The translations under genes and the position numbers were made by a program. Of a DNA stretch of 64,000 nt, positions 38,580 to 46,487 are shown piece after piece (positions within the stretch are counted from its first letter, which is position 1; the number at the start of each line of letters is the position of its first letter). The notes under the pieces are model-generated. The model worked only from the letters and a program-made list of their open reading frames with translations. It had not been told where the DNA came from and searched no databases. This stretch comes from Nocardioides renjunii (lineage in GTDB: Bacteria > Actinomycetota > Actinomycetes > Propionibacteriales > Nocardioidaceae), in assembly GCF_034661175.1 (NCBI RefSeq), contig NZ_CP141058.1:4092001-4156000 (forward strand), written 5' to 3'.

Positions 38580-39812
38580 TCAGGCAGCCGCGCGCGCCTC
38601 GCTCTCGAGCTTGCGCCCGAGCAGGCGACGCGTACGACGGTCGCCGGTGGCCATCTTGTAGAGGATGGCGAGCTGCTGCGGGGCGTTCTTCTTGGTGGTC
38701 GTCGCGAGCCAGCCGTTGGGCAGCGAGAGCCGGATGACCTTGTGCCAGGCCGAGGCGACCTGCGGGACCATCGGGCGCGCGCAGTAGGTGAGGTCGTACT
38801 TCTCGAAGAGGGCCTGCACCTTGGGCGCGATCTCGGCGTAGCGGTTGGACGGCAGGTCGGGGAAGAGGTGGTGCTCGATCTGGTGCGAGAGGTTGCCGGT
38901 CATGAGGTGCAGGGCCTTCGAGCCGGAGATGTTGGCGCTGCCGAGCATCTGGCGGACGTACCACTCACCCTTGGTCTCGCCCTCGATGGAGCGCTTCTCG
39001 AAGGTCTCGACACCCTCGGGGAAGTGGCCGCAGAGGATGACGGAGTTGGACCAGAGGTTGCGCACGATGTTGGCGGTGACGTTGGCCGCCAGCGTGGGCA
39101 GGAACGAGCCGGTCGGGATCGACAGCGCGGGGTGGACGACGTAGTCCTTGGTCGCCTGCTTGCGGATCTTGGTGAGCACCTGCTTGGCGCGACGGCGGAA
39201 CTCGGGGTCCTTGGTCTGCTTCTTGGCGATGACCGCGCCGAGCTCGAGGTCGTAGGCGGCGATGCCGTACTCGAAGAAGACGGCGTTGATGAAGCAGAAG
39301 ACCGGCTGCACCAGCGACGCGGGCGTCCACGGCTGGTCCTCGTCGACGCGCATGATGCCGTAGCCGAGGTCGTTGTCCTTGCCGATGACGTTGGTGTAGG
39401 TGTGGTGGAGCTCGTTGTGGCTGTGCTTCCACTGCTCGGCGGGCGAGGCCATGTCCCACTCCCAGGTGCTGGAGTGGATCTTGGGGTCGCGCATCCAGTC
39501 CCACTGGCCGTGGAGGATGTTGTGGCCGATCTCCATGTTGTCCAGGATCTTGGAGATGCTCAGGCCGAGGGTGCCGAGCACCCAGGCCGGCGGGAAGGCG
39601 CTGAACAGGAGCACCGCGCGCGAGCCGAGCTCGATCTTGCGCTGGGTGTCGATGACGCGCCGGATGTAGGCCGCGTCGCTGGCACCGCGCTCGTCGATGA
39701 CGTCCTGGCGGATCGCGTCGAGCTCGATGCCGATCTGCTCGATGTCGGCCTCGGTGAGGTGCGCGATGGGGTTGGCCTGGCCGAGGACGGCCTTCTTCTG
39801 GACGGTGGTCAT
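38580..39812 (-). CDS. membrane fatty-acid/acyl-CoA desaturase (DesA3-like)
   Basis: 410 aa; GGAGATCGAC precedes ATG 39812. Three His boxes: GHNILHGQWD, HSHNELHHTYTN and NLSHQIEHHLFPDLP, which hold the di-iron centre. Hydrophobic segments lie between the boxes. The family covers linoleoyl-CoA/stearoyl-CoA delta-9 desaturases such as mycobacterial DesA3. The reductase gene just upstream (39847-40977) supplies electrons, as in the Rv3230c-DesA3 pair. It acts in the membrane to introduce a double bond and tune fluidity. The pair is probably controlled from the divergent promoter next to the PucR-type gene. Confidence 0.92.
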   Translation of the reverse strand: MTTVQKKAVLGQANPIAHLTEADIEQIGIELDAIRQDVIDERGASDAAYIRRVIDTQRKIELGSRAVLLFSAFPPAWVLGTLGLSISKILDNMEIGHNILHGQWDWMRDPKIHSSTWEWDMASPAEQWKHSHNELHHTYTNVIGKDNDLGYGIMRVDEDQPWTPASLVQPVFCFINAVFFEYGIAAYDLELGAVIAKKQTKDPEFRRRAKQVLTKIRKQATKDYVVHPALSIPTGSFLPTLAANVTANIVRNLWSNSVILCGHFPEGVETFEKRSIEGETKGEWYVRQMLGSANISGSKALHLMTGNLSHQIEHHLFPDLPSNRYAEIAPKVQALFEKYDLTYCARPMVPQVASAWHKVIRLSLPNGWLATTTKKNAPQQLAILYKMATGDRRTRRLLGRKLESEARAAA

Positions 39813-39846
39813 GTCGATCTCCTGGGGGTGTCGGGGAGGTCTGCGG

Positions 39847-40977
39847 TCAGTGGTCGATGTGGCAGGGGCCGGCGGCGGCGTTGATGCAGGTCTGCACCTT
39901 GAGGTCGCCGGTCTCGCCGGGGACGGCGGTGGTGATGGCGCCGTTGCGGAGGTCGCGGACGCTGCCCTCGCGCAGCGGGATGACGCAGCCCATGCAGATG
40001 CCCATCCGGCAGCCGCTCGGCATCAGCACCCCGGCGGCCTCGGCCGCGTCGAGGATGGGCGTCGCGCCGTCGAGGTCGAGGGTGGTGCCGGAGGAGAAGG
40101 TCACGGTGCCGCCGTCGCCGGGCTCGACGCGGGCGGTGCGGAACTGCTCGGTGGTGAGGGTGATGCCGGCGGCGTCGTGGTGCGCGGCGAGGGCGTCGAG
40201 CAGGCCGGCCGGGCCGCACGCCAGGGTCTGGCGCTCGGCGAGGTCGGGCACGAGGTCGCCGAGGTCGGCGACGTCGAGGACGCCGTGCTCGTCGTCGTAG
40301 CGCGCGACGAGGCGGATCGCGCCCGAGGCGTCGAGCGCCTCGAGGTCGCGGATGAAGATCGAGTGGGGGTGGCTGGGCGCCACGTGCACGACCACGATGT
40401 CGTGGTCGGCGCTGCGAGCGGGCCGCAGGACGCCGTCGTCGGTGCTCGGGAAGAGGTTGCGCAGCATGCCGATGACCGGCGTGATGCCCGATCCGGCGGT
40501 CACCATGAGGAACTTGCCGCCCTCCGGCGGGAGGACGAACTCGCCCGCGGCCTGCTCGAGGTGCACCAGCGTGCCGGGGCGGGCCTCGTGGACGAGGTGG
40601 TTGCTGACCAGGCCGTCGGGGACGGCCTTGACGGTGATCGAGATGCGGCCGTCGCGGCGCGGACCGTGGGTGAGCGAGTACGCACGCCACTGGCGTACGC
40701 CGTCGACGTCGATGCCGATCCGGAGGTACTGGCCGGGCACGTGGCCGGCCCAGTCGGCGCCGGGACGGATCACGATGGTGGCCGCGTCGGCGGTCTCGGG
40801 GTGCACGGACTCGATGCGGCCGCGGAGGTCGGCGCCCGAGCGCAGCGGGGCGAAGAGGTCCATGAAGTCGGCCGGCAGGTAGGGCGTCGTCGCCGCCTCG
40901 GCGACCCGCACCAGCTGGTCGCCCAGGCGTCGGCTGCGCGACGTGCCGGGCGCCTGAGGTTCGAGAGTCGTGCTCAT
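39847..40977 (-). CDS. ferredoxin-NAD(P)H reductase with C-terminal [2Fe-2S] domain, desaturase partner
   Basis: 376 aa from ATG 40977. FAD-binding region with WRAYSLTHGPR (RxYS), NAD-binding region with FLMVTAGSGITPVIGMLRNL, and a plant-type ferredoxin domain at the C-terminus with Cys in SGCRMGICMGCVIPL and a last Cys in VQTCINAA. The N-terminal 50 residues resemble those of Rv3230c-type reductases. It passes electrons from NAD(P)H to the desaturase 34 bp downstream. The start is divergent from the PucR-type gene, with a long inverted repeat between. Confidence 0.9.
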   Translation of the reverse strand: MSTTLEPQAPGTSRSRRLGDQLVRVAEAATTPYLPADFMDLFAPLRSGADLRGRIESVHPETADAATIVIRPGADWAGHVPGQYLRIGIDVDGVRQWRAYSLTHGPRRDGRISITVKAVPDGLVSNHLVHEARPGTLVHLEQAAGEFVLPPEGGKFLMVTAGSGITPVIGMLRNLFPSTDDGVLRPARSADHDIVVVHVAPSHPHSIFIRDLEALDASGAIRLVARYDDEHGVLDVADLGDLVPDLAERQTLACGPAGLLDALAAHHDAAGITLTTEQFRTARVEPGDGGTVTFSSGTTLDLDGATPILDAAEAAGVLMPSGCRMGICMGCVIPLREGSVRDLRNGAITTAVPGETGDLKVQTCINAAAGPCHIDH

Positions 40978-41041
40978 GACACCCAATGTGCCCGATGAGC
41001 GGCCACGGTTCCTGCCCTGCGCACGTGAATCGAGGCGTACA

Positions 41042-41064
41042 GTCTTGTTCGTCGCGAACAAGAC
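41042..41064. promoter_or_regulatory. 23-bp inverted repeat between the reductase and PucR-type genes
   Basis: GTCTTGTTCG-TCG-CGAACAAGAC: perfect 10-bp arms around 3 bp. A TACAGT box (41038-41043) overlaps its left edge, and the ribosome-binding site of the PucR-type gene follows. It is probably an operator for divergent control of the desaturase pair and the regulator; TetR- or PucR-type binding is possible. Confidence 0.65.
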
Positions 41065-41081
41065 CGACCCCAGGAGCCTCG

Positions 41082-42263
41082 ATGAGCACCCGCCCTGTGC
41101 GCCCGGCCACACAATTACAGACCGTGGTCGGCCTCGACCCCGAGGTCGCCGACGCGCTGCGCGAGCGGCTGGCCGAGGTGGCCGACAGCGCGGTGCTGCG
41201 GATCGTCGAGGAGGTGCCCAGCTATGCCGGGGCCTGGAGCGGGCGGATGGGAGCGGTCATCCGCAACGCGGTCCAGCTCGCGCTCGGCGGCTTCCTCACG
41301 CTGGCGACCCGGCAGGACGCCGACGCCCCCAAGGCGCCGGCGATCGAGGGTGCCTACCAGCTCGGCCGCGGGGAGGCGCGCAGCGGTCGCACGGTCGAGG
41401 CGCTGCTCTCCGCCTACCGGATCGGCGCCCGCGCCTCGTGGCGCGACATGGCCGACGTGGCAGTCGAGGCCGGGGTGGACGCCGGCCAGCTGGCGCGGTT
41501 CGCCGAGCTGGTCTTCGCCTACATCGACGAGCTCTCGGCCGCCTCGGTCGCCGGTCACACCGACGAGCTCGAGAGCAGCGGCCGGGTGCGCCAGCGCAAC
41601 CTCGAGCGCCTGGCCCGGGCCCTCCTCACCGGCGCGCCGGCCGACGCCGTGAACGCCGCGGCGGAGCGGGCCGACTGGGAGCCGCCGGGGGCGCTGACCG
41701 CCGTCGTCCTGGCCGAGTCGCAGATGTCCGCCGCGCTCACCGCCCTCGACCCCCGCACGCTCCAGCCGACCGACGACGTGCCGGGCCTGCCGGAGGGACA
41801 CGCCTCGCTGCTGGTGCCCGGCACCGGGTCGGCCGCCGCGCGGCCGGCGCTGCTGCGGGCGCTGCAGGGCACCGACGCCGTCGTCGGCCCGAGCGTCCCG
41901 TGGCTCGAGGCGTCGGCGTCCTACCGCCGGGCGCTGCGGTGCGCCGCCCTCGGCCTCGAGGGGCTGGTCGACTCCGACGAGCACCTCGCCGCGCTCCTGC
42001 TGGCCGCCGACCCCGACGCCCGCGCCGACCTGCGCGCCCGGGTGCTCGCGCCACTGGCGGAGCTGCGGCCCTCGACCGCGGAGAAGCTCACCGACACCCT
42101 CCGCAGCTGGCTGCTCCACCACGGGCGGCGCGAGGCGGTGGCCGAGGAGCTCTTCGTCCACGCCCAGACCGTGCGCTACCGGGTCGGGCAGCTGCGCGAG
42201 GTCTACGGCGACCGGCTGGAGGACCCGGCGTTCGTCCTCGACGCGACGCTCGCGCTGGCCTGA
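41082..42263 (+). CDS. PucR/CdaR-type transcriptional regulator
   Basis: 393 aa from ATG 41082 (CAGGAG upstream). The N-terminal helical domain is of the RsbT-co-antagonist/PucR-associated type. The C-terminal PucR helix-turn-helix is TLRSWLLHHGRREAVAEEL, then FVHAQTVRYRVGQLREVYG with the classic H-x-NTVxYRL-like segment. No GGDEF or purine-binding domain is obvious. Regulators of this kind control desaturase, nucleotide or amino-acid genes in actinobacteria. It is divergent from the desaturase-reductase pair, so that pair is the most likely target. Confidence 0.88.
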   Translation: MSTRPVRPATQLQTVVGLDPEVADALRERLAEVADSAVLRIVEEVPSYAGAWSGRMGAVIRNAVQLALGGFLTLATRQDADAPKAPAIEGAYQLGRGEARSGRTVEALLSAYRIGARASWRDMADVAVEAGVDAGQLARFAELVFAYIDELSAASVAGHTDELESSGRVRQRNLERLARALLTGAPADAVNAAAERADWEPPGALTAVVLAESQMSAALTALDPRTLQPTDDVPGLPEGHASLLVPGTGSAAARPALLRALQGTDAVVGPSVPWLEASASYRRALRCAALGLEGLVDSDEHLAALLLAADPDARADLRARVLAPLAELRPSTAEKLTDTLRSWLLHHGRREAVAEELFVHAQTVRYRVGQLREVYGDRLEDPAFVLDATLALA

Positions 42264-42299
42264 GCCGGCCGTCCCGACCGACCCATGCCCGCCGTGCGG

Positions 42300-43829
42300 T
42301 CAGGACCGGGCGTGGGCCACCTGCCCCGCCACCCAGGTGACGGCGACACGGTCGGCGAAGCCGCGGAGCGCCGTGGCGTGCTCGCGGTCGGAGCCGCCGT
42401 CCAACGGGTCGGCGTCGAGCAGCACCAGGTCTGCCGGGTGGCCGGGGGCGACCGTCCCCCAGCCGTCGGTCGAGGCGGCCAGCGCCTCGCGGGCGGTGAT
42501 CGCCTGCTCCGGGTGCCACGGCTCCCGCTCGTCGCCGGAGCGGTGCACGGCCGCGGCGATCGCCAGCCACGGGTCGAGCGGCGAGACGGGCGCGTCGGAG
42601 CCGAGCACCACCTCGACACCGTCGTCGAGCATCCACCGCAGCGGGAAGCAGCGCTCGGCCCGGCCGGGCCACAGCCGCTCGGTGACGTCGCGGTCGTCGA
42701 GGAGGTGGGCCGGCTGCACGCTGGCGCGGACGCCGAGCGCGGCCATCCGGCGTACGTCGTCGCGCGTGGTGAGCTGCACGTGCTCGACGCTGCCGCGCGC
42801 GCCGGTCTCCTCGAAGGCGGCGAGCGCCTCGGTGACGGCGCGGTCGCCGATGGCGTGCACGGCGACCTCGAGGCCACCGGCCACGGCTCGGGCGAGGAGG
42901 GCACGGAGCTCCTCCGGCGTCTGGTTGGGCTGGCCCTCCTCGTGACCGGGGACGGCCTTGTCGGCGTAGGGCTCGCAGCACCAGGCGGTGCGGGTGTTGA
43001 GGGAGCCGTCGCTGATGATCTTGAGCGGCCCCATGGTCAGGCGCGGGTCGCCGTCGAGCGGGTCGCCGGACCGGAGGCCGCGGGCGAGCACGTCGTCGAG
43101 GCCGTCGGCGTAGCAGGCGTGGCGGATCCGGAGCAGGTCGGCGCCGCCGGCCCAGCGCGCGGCCCAGTCGGCCACGCCGCCGCTGAACTCGAGGTCGACC
43201 AGCCCGACGACGCCCTGCGCCGCGGCGGCCTCCATCGAGCGTCGGTAGGCCTCGGGGCCCGTGCCGTCGGTGCCGAGCACGCTGGCCAGCCGGCCGTAGG
43301 CCAGGAACCACTCGGTCTCGCTCACCACGGTGTCGCGGCTCGAGAGGGCGAGCATGTGGAGGGCGGTGGTGTTGAGCCACCCGTGGTGGCCGTCCCCGGC
43401 GATCAGGACGATCGGCTGGTCGGTCCCGATGGCGTCCAGGTCGGACACGGTGGGGTTGGCGGGCCACGCGGTCGGTCGATGCCCCCAGCCGATGACCGGC
43501 AGGTCGGGCCACTGCTCGAGCCGCTCGCGGACGAGGTCGACCGCCTCGGCGCTCGACCGGGCCGGCGCCAGGTCGAGCCGGGCCGAGCTCAGGGTCCACT
43601 GGCCGAGGTGCACGTGCTGGTCCCACAGCCCCGGCGCCAGCCACCGCCCGCCCCCGTCGTACGACGCCTCGCCGGGGGCGGCGGCCAGCCCGGGGCCGAC
43701 CTCCACGACCCGGTCGCCGTCGACGCGGACGTCGAGCAGCCCCGCGACAGGGGCCGGGAGCGGTCCCGAGACCGCCACCAGGTGGACGTTGCTGATCAGC
43801 ACGGGCCCACCGTATGAGGCGTGGCTCAC
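42300..43829 (-). CDS. amidohydrolase, YtcJ-like
   Basis: About 509 aa from GTG 43829, overlapping the upstream amidohydrolase stop (GTGA); GTG 43802 is an alternative. Metal motif GLWDQHVHLG (HxH), IISDGSLNTRTAW, HAIGDRAV, VEHVQL and SDAPVSPLDPW are typical of the YtcJ/NfdA exoamidase group. The beta-sandwich second domain is present at both ends. These enzymes hydrolyse exocyclic amides such as N-substituted formamides; the natural substrate is unknown. It forms a two-gene operon with another amidohydrolase. Confidence 0.85.
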   Translation of the reverse strand: MSHASYGGPVLISNVHLVAVSGPLPAPVAGLLDVRVDGDRVVEVGPGLAAAPGEASYDGGGRWLAPGLWDQHVHLGQWTLSSARLDLAPARSSAEAVDLVRERLEQWPDLPVIGWGHRPTAWPANPTVSDLDAIGTDQPIVLIAGDGHHGWLNTTALHMLALSSRDTVVSETEWFLAYGRLASVLGTDGTGPEAYRRSMEAAAAQGVVGLVDLEFSGGVADWAARWAGGADLLRIRHACYADGLDDVLARGLRSGDPLDGDPRLTMGPLKIISDGSLNTRTAWCCEPYADKAVPGHEEGQPNQTPEELRALLARAVAGGLEVAVHAIGDRAVTEALAAFEETGARGSVEHVQLTTRDDVRRMAALGVRASVQPAHLLDDRDVTERLWPGRAERCFPLRWMLDDGVEVVLGSDAPVSPLDPWLAIAAAVHRSGDEREPWHPEQAITAREALAASTDGWGTVAPGHPADLVLLDADPLDGGSDREHATALRGFADRVAVTWVAGQVAHARS

Positions 43830-45055
43830 GTCCCGACGGCGACCCCGCCGAGCCAGACGGCGACCGGCCGGCCGAGGGCCGCCACGTCGGTCGTCACGTC
43901 GCCGTCCACGACGAGGAGGTCGGCGAGGCGCCCGGCGGCGAGGCGCCCGGCGTCGACGCCGCAGTCGTCGGCCGCCGCGGAGGTCGCCGTCGCGAGCGCC
44001 TCGTCGACGGGCCAGCCGCCCTCGACGAGCGCGGCGACCGAGCGCCACAGGTGTCCGTGCGGCTTGGCGGGCATCGCCCCGGCGTCCAGCCCCGACACCA
44101 CGCGCACGCCGTGCTCACGCAGCCGGAGCGAGCCGCGCGCGACCTGCGCGAAGTGGGCGTCGCGGTCGGTGATCCCGATGCGGGTGAGCATCTCCAGGAC
44201 GTGCGGCGGCATCTGGGAGACGGGTGGGAACCGGGCGGCGTCGTGGCCGAGCGTCGGGTCGACCGTCACGCCTGCCGACGCCACCCGGTCGAGGAGCTCG
44301 GCCGGGGCGTGCACGCCGCCGGGCGCCAGGCAGGTGAAGTGCTCGAGGCCGTCGACGCCGGCGTCGAGCGCTACCTCGGCGCCCGTGACCGAGTGCGTGT
44401 GGGCCACCACCCGCAGTCCCGCGGTGTGGGCGGCGTCCACCAGGTGCCGCAACGGCGCCACCTCGAACTGGGCGCCGAGCTGGTCGCTGCCCGGCGTCAG
44501 GAAGCCGCCGCTCGCCATCACCTTGACCAGGTCGACCCCGCGCTCGACGCGGTCCGCGACGGCGCGGTCCAGCGCGGCCGGGTCGTCCGGGTCCACCGCG
44601 CCGCCCAGGAAGTGGCAGTGCCCGGCGGGGGTGGTGAGGGGCGGGCCGGCGGCCACCACCCGGGGCAGCCTCTCGGGGTGGCGGCCCCGGTGCGCCAGCA
44701 CCCGGAAGCCGGCGTCACCCAGGTCGCGCACGGTCGTCACGCCGGCAGCGACGTGGTCCTCCAGCGCGGCGGTGACGACGAGGTCCACCGAGGCGGGGTC
44801 CGCGGTCCCCGCCCACTCCAGGCTCCCCTGCGCGCCGGGGAACGCGCCCGCGGCGACCAGGTGGACGTGGCAGTCGACCAGCCCCGGCAGGAGGGTGCCG
44901 TCGAGGTCGGTGACGGGCACGTCGCCGGGCGGCGAGAACGCGGCCGGCTCGACGCCCGCGATGCGGTCGCCGTCCACGACGACGGTCGCGCCGTCCCGGC
45001 GGAAGCGCTCGCCGTCGTACGCCCTCGCGACCCGGAGCGCCCACCGCTGGCCCAT
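43826..45055 (-). CDS. amidohydrolase, imidazolonepropionase/prolidase-like
   Basis: 409 aa from ATG 45055. Metal and catalytic residues: HVH in GLVDCHVHLV, carboxylatable Lys in VDLVKVMASGG, His in VVAHTHSV and GLEHFT, Asp in SGLDAGAMP. This is the subtype II arrangement of organophosphate/Xaa-Pro hydrolase-like amidohydrolases. The ribosome-binding site GGGAGG touches the ATG, so an upstream start is possible. Coupled to the YtcJ-like gene. The substrate is probably an N-acyl or cyclic amide. Confidence 0.84.
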   Translation of the reverse strand: MGQRWALRVARAYDGERFRRDGATVVVDGDRIAGVEPAAFSPPGDVPVTDLDGTLLPGLVDCHVHLVAAGAFPGAQGSLEWAGTADPASVDLVVTAALEDHVAAGVTTVRDLGDAGFRVLAHRGRHPERLPRVVAAGPPLTTPAGHCHFLGGAVDPDDPAALDRAVADRVERGVDLVKVMASGGFLTPGSDQLGAQFEVAPLRHLVDAAHTAGLRVVAHTHSVTGAEVALDAGVDGLEHFTCLAPGGVHAPAELLDRVASAGVTVDPTLGHDAARFPPVSQMPPHVLEMLTRIGITDRDAHFAQVARGSLRLREHGVRVVSGLDAGAMPAKPHGHLWRSVAALVEGGWPVDEALATATSAAADDCGVDAGRLAAGRLADLLVVDGDVTTDVAALGRPVAVWLGGVAVGT

Positions 45056-45128
45056 CCTCCCGATGGTCCGCCTGACGGGCGCGGACCGCACCTGTCGAGG
45101 CCGGTGGACCAGACCGGCTCCGGCCCGG

Positions 45129-45134
45129 GATACT
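45129..45134 (+). promoter_or_regulatory. leaderless -10 box (GATACT)
   Basis: GATACT, then six bases, then GTG 45141. Confidence 0.4.
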
Positions 45135-45140
45135 GCACCC

Positions 45141-45800
45141 GTGAACTGGCGGGGGCCTGCAGTGCTGGTCGCGCTCCTGGCGATCGGCGCCGGGAGCGGC
45201 TTCGCCGCGTCCGCCCAGACCCGCGACGCCACGCTCGGCGAGGGCGTGCCCTCGCCCGTCCCGGCCTCGCGCCCGGACATGCCGGTCGAGGCACCGAGGC
45301 CCTACGAGACGGACCCCGACGATCCCGCGCTCCTGCCGGGCATCGCGATGAAGCCCGCCACACTCGGCTCCGGCAAGTTCGAGATCACCTTCCCCGCCCC
45401 CGTCGGCTGGACCACCAACGCCAACGCGAGCAACGAGTGGAAGTGGAAGAAGCCGGGCACGTCCAACAACACCTACGTGATGCGCATCGAGCAGATCAAC
45501 AGCCAGGACATCACCATCGAGGACGCGATCGACATCCGGATCGAGCGGCTGCGCGACGAGCAGGAGGACGTCGTGATCATCGAGCGCGGGGCCGACACCC
45601 TCGAGTACACCTACCGCAGCAACGAGGGCAACGCGCGGCACAGCTTCATGCGGTGGCTCGACCTCGACATGAGCGGCCAGGCCGACGTCGAGATCGTGGT
45701 GCACGGTCGCGAGGTCGACGTCCAGGGCGCCGAGGACCTGATCCGCCGGGTCGGCGACGGCATGGGCGGGGCGGGCGCCGCGGAGATCCCGCTGCCCTGA
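45141..45800 (+). CDS. single-TM extracytoplasmic protein, paralogue A
   Basis: 219 aa from GTG 45141. One N-terminal hydrophobic segment (LVALLAIGAGSGFAASAQ) followed by a Pro-rich linker and a beta-rich domain with Trp-rich strands (FEITFPAPVGWTTNANASNE, then WKWKKPG). It is homologous to the next gene: both share GSGxF, GW, NEW-W, MRIEQ or LRVEQ, and xRWLDL. A PsbP/LpqN-like domain is a guess. It precedes the kinase convergently and may be a sensor or binding partner for the kinase ectodomain. Confidence 0.65.
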   Translation: MNWRGPAVLVALLAIGAGSGFAASAQTRDATLGEGVPSPVPASRPDMPVEAPRPYETDPDDPALLPGIAMKPATLGSGKFEITFPAPVGWTTNANASNEWKWKKPGTSNNTYVMRIEQINSQDITIEDAIDIRIERLRDEQEDVVIIERGADTLEYTYRSNEGNARHSFMRWLDLDMSGQADVEIVVHGREVDVQGAEDLIRRVGDGMGGAGAAEIPLP

Positions 45801-45832
45801 GCGGTGCCCTGAGCGGTGCCCTGAGCGGTGCC
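45797..45832. repeat. 12-bp tandem repeat, three exact copies
   Basis: The unit CTGAGCGGTGCC occurs three times without change, beginning inside the stop region of paralogue A. Each copy brings a TGA stop in the same frame, because the unit length is a multiple of three. It lies directly before the -10 of paralogue B. Confidence 0.85.
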
Positions 45833-45833
45833 C

Positions 45834-45839
45834 TAGGGT
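45834..45839 (+). promoter_or_regulatory. leaderless -10 box (TAGGGT)
   Basis: TAGGGT, six bases, then GTG 45846. It immediately follows the 12-bp repeats, which therefore occupy the -35/spacer region. Confidence 0.5.
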
Positions 45840-45845
45840 CGCGTC

Positions 45846-46478
45846 GTGAGGTCGCGGGGGGTCGCTGTGCTCGCGCTGCTGGTGCTGGTCGGCGCCGTCG
45901 GCGGGTTCGGCGCGTCCTGGGGGCTCCGCCGGGACCTCGGCGGGGACCGGCCCGCGCAGCCGGTGGCCGCCGCGTCGCCGAGCCTGCCCGTCGACCCGGT
46001 GCCCGAGCTGCTGCCGGACCCGACCTACCCGCCCCTCGAGCCGGGCGTCCCGCTCGTGCGCCAGCAGGTCGGCAGCGGCAGCTTCCGGATGACGGTGCCC
46101 GTGCCCGAGGGCTGGGACTTCACCGAGAACTCGCTCAACGAGTGGCAGTGGCGCCCGCCGGGTCAACCGTCCTTCGGCTACCTGCTGCGGGTGGAGCAGG
46201 TGCTGAGCAACCGGCGCTCGATCGACTGGACCCTCGACCGGCGCATCGACGAGCTCGACGAGGACGAGGAGAACTTCGAGGTGCTGGACCAGGGCACCGC
46301 CGGGCTCCACTTCCGCTTCGTCGCGAGCAACCACCTGCGCAGCGGCTACCTCAGGTGGCTCGACCTGACCGGGTCCGACAACGCGCAGGTCGAGGTCGCG
46401 GTGACCGGCCGCATCGTCGACTCACCGGGGATGGCCGACCTCGTCGGCCGCGTCGCCGCCGGGATCGAGCTGGGTTGA
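45846..46478 (+). CDS. single-TM extracytoplasmic protein, paralogue B
   Basis: 210 aa from GTG 45846. N-terminal hydrophobic segment (VAVLALLVLVGAVGGFGASW), linker, then the same beta-rich domain as paralogue A (FRMTVPVPEGWDFTENSLNE, WQWRPPG, YLRWLDL). Tandem duplication is the likely origin. It ends nine bases from the convergent kinase stop. Whether it is cleaved and secreted or stays membrane-bound is unclear. Confidence 0.65.
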   Translation: MRSRGVAVLALLVLVGAVGGFGASWGLRRDLGGDRPAQPVAAASPSLPVDPVPELLPDPTYPPLEPGVPLVRQQVGSGSFRMTVPVPEGWDFTENSLNEWQWRPPGQPSFGYLLRVEQVLSNRRSIDWTLDRRIDELDEDEENFEVLDQGTAGLHFRFVASNHLRSGYLRWLDLTGSDNAQVEVAVTGRIVDSPGMADLVGRVAAGIELG

Positions 46479-46487
46479 CCGCGGCGG

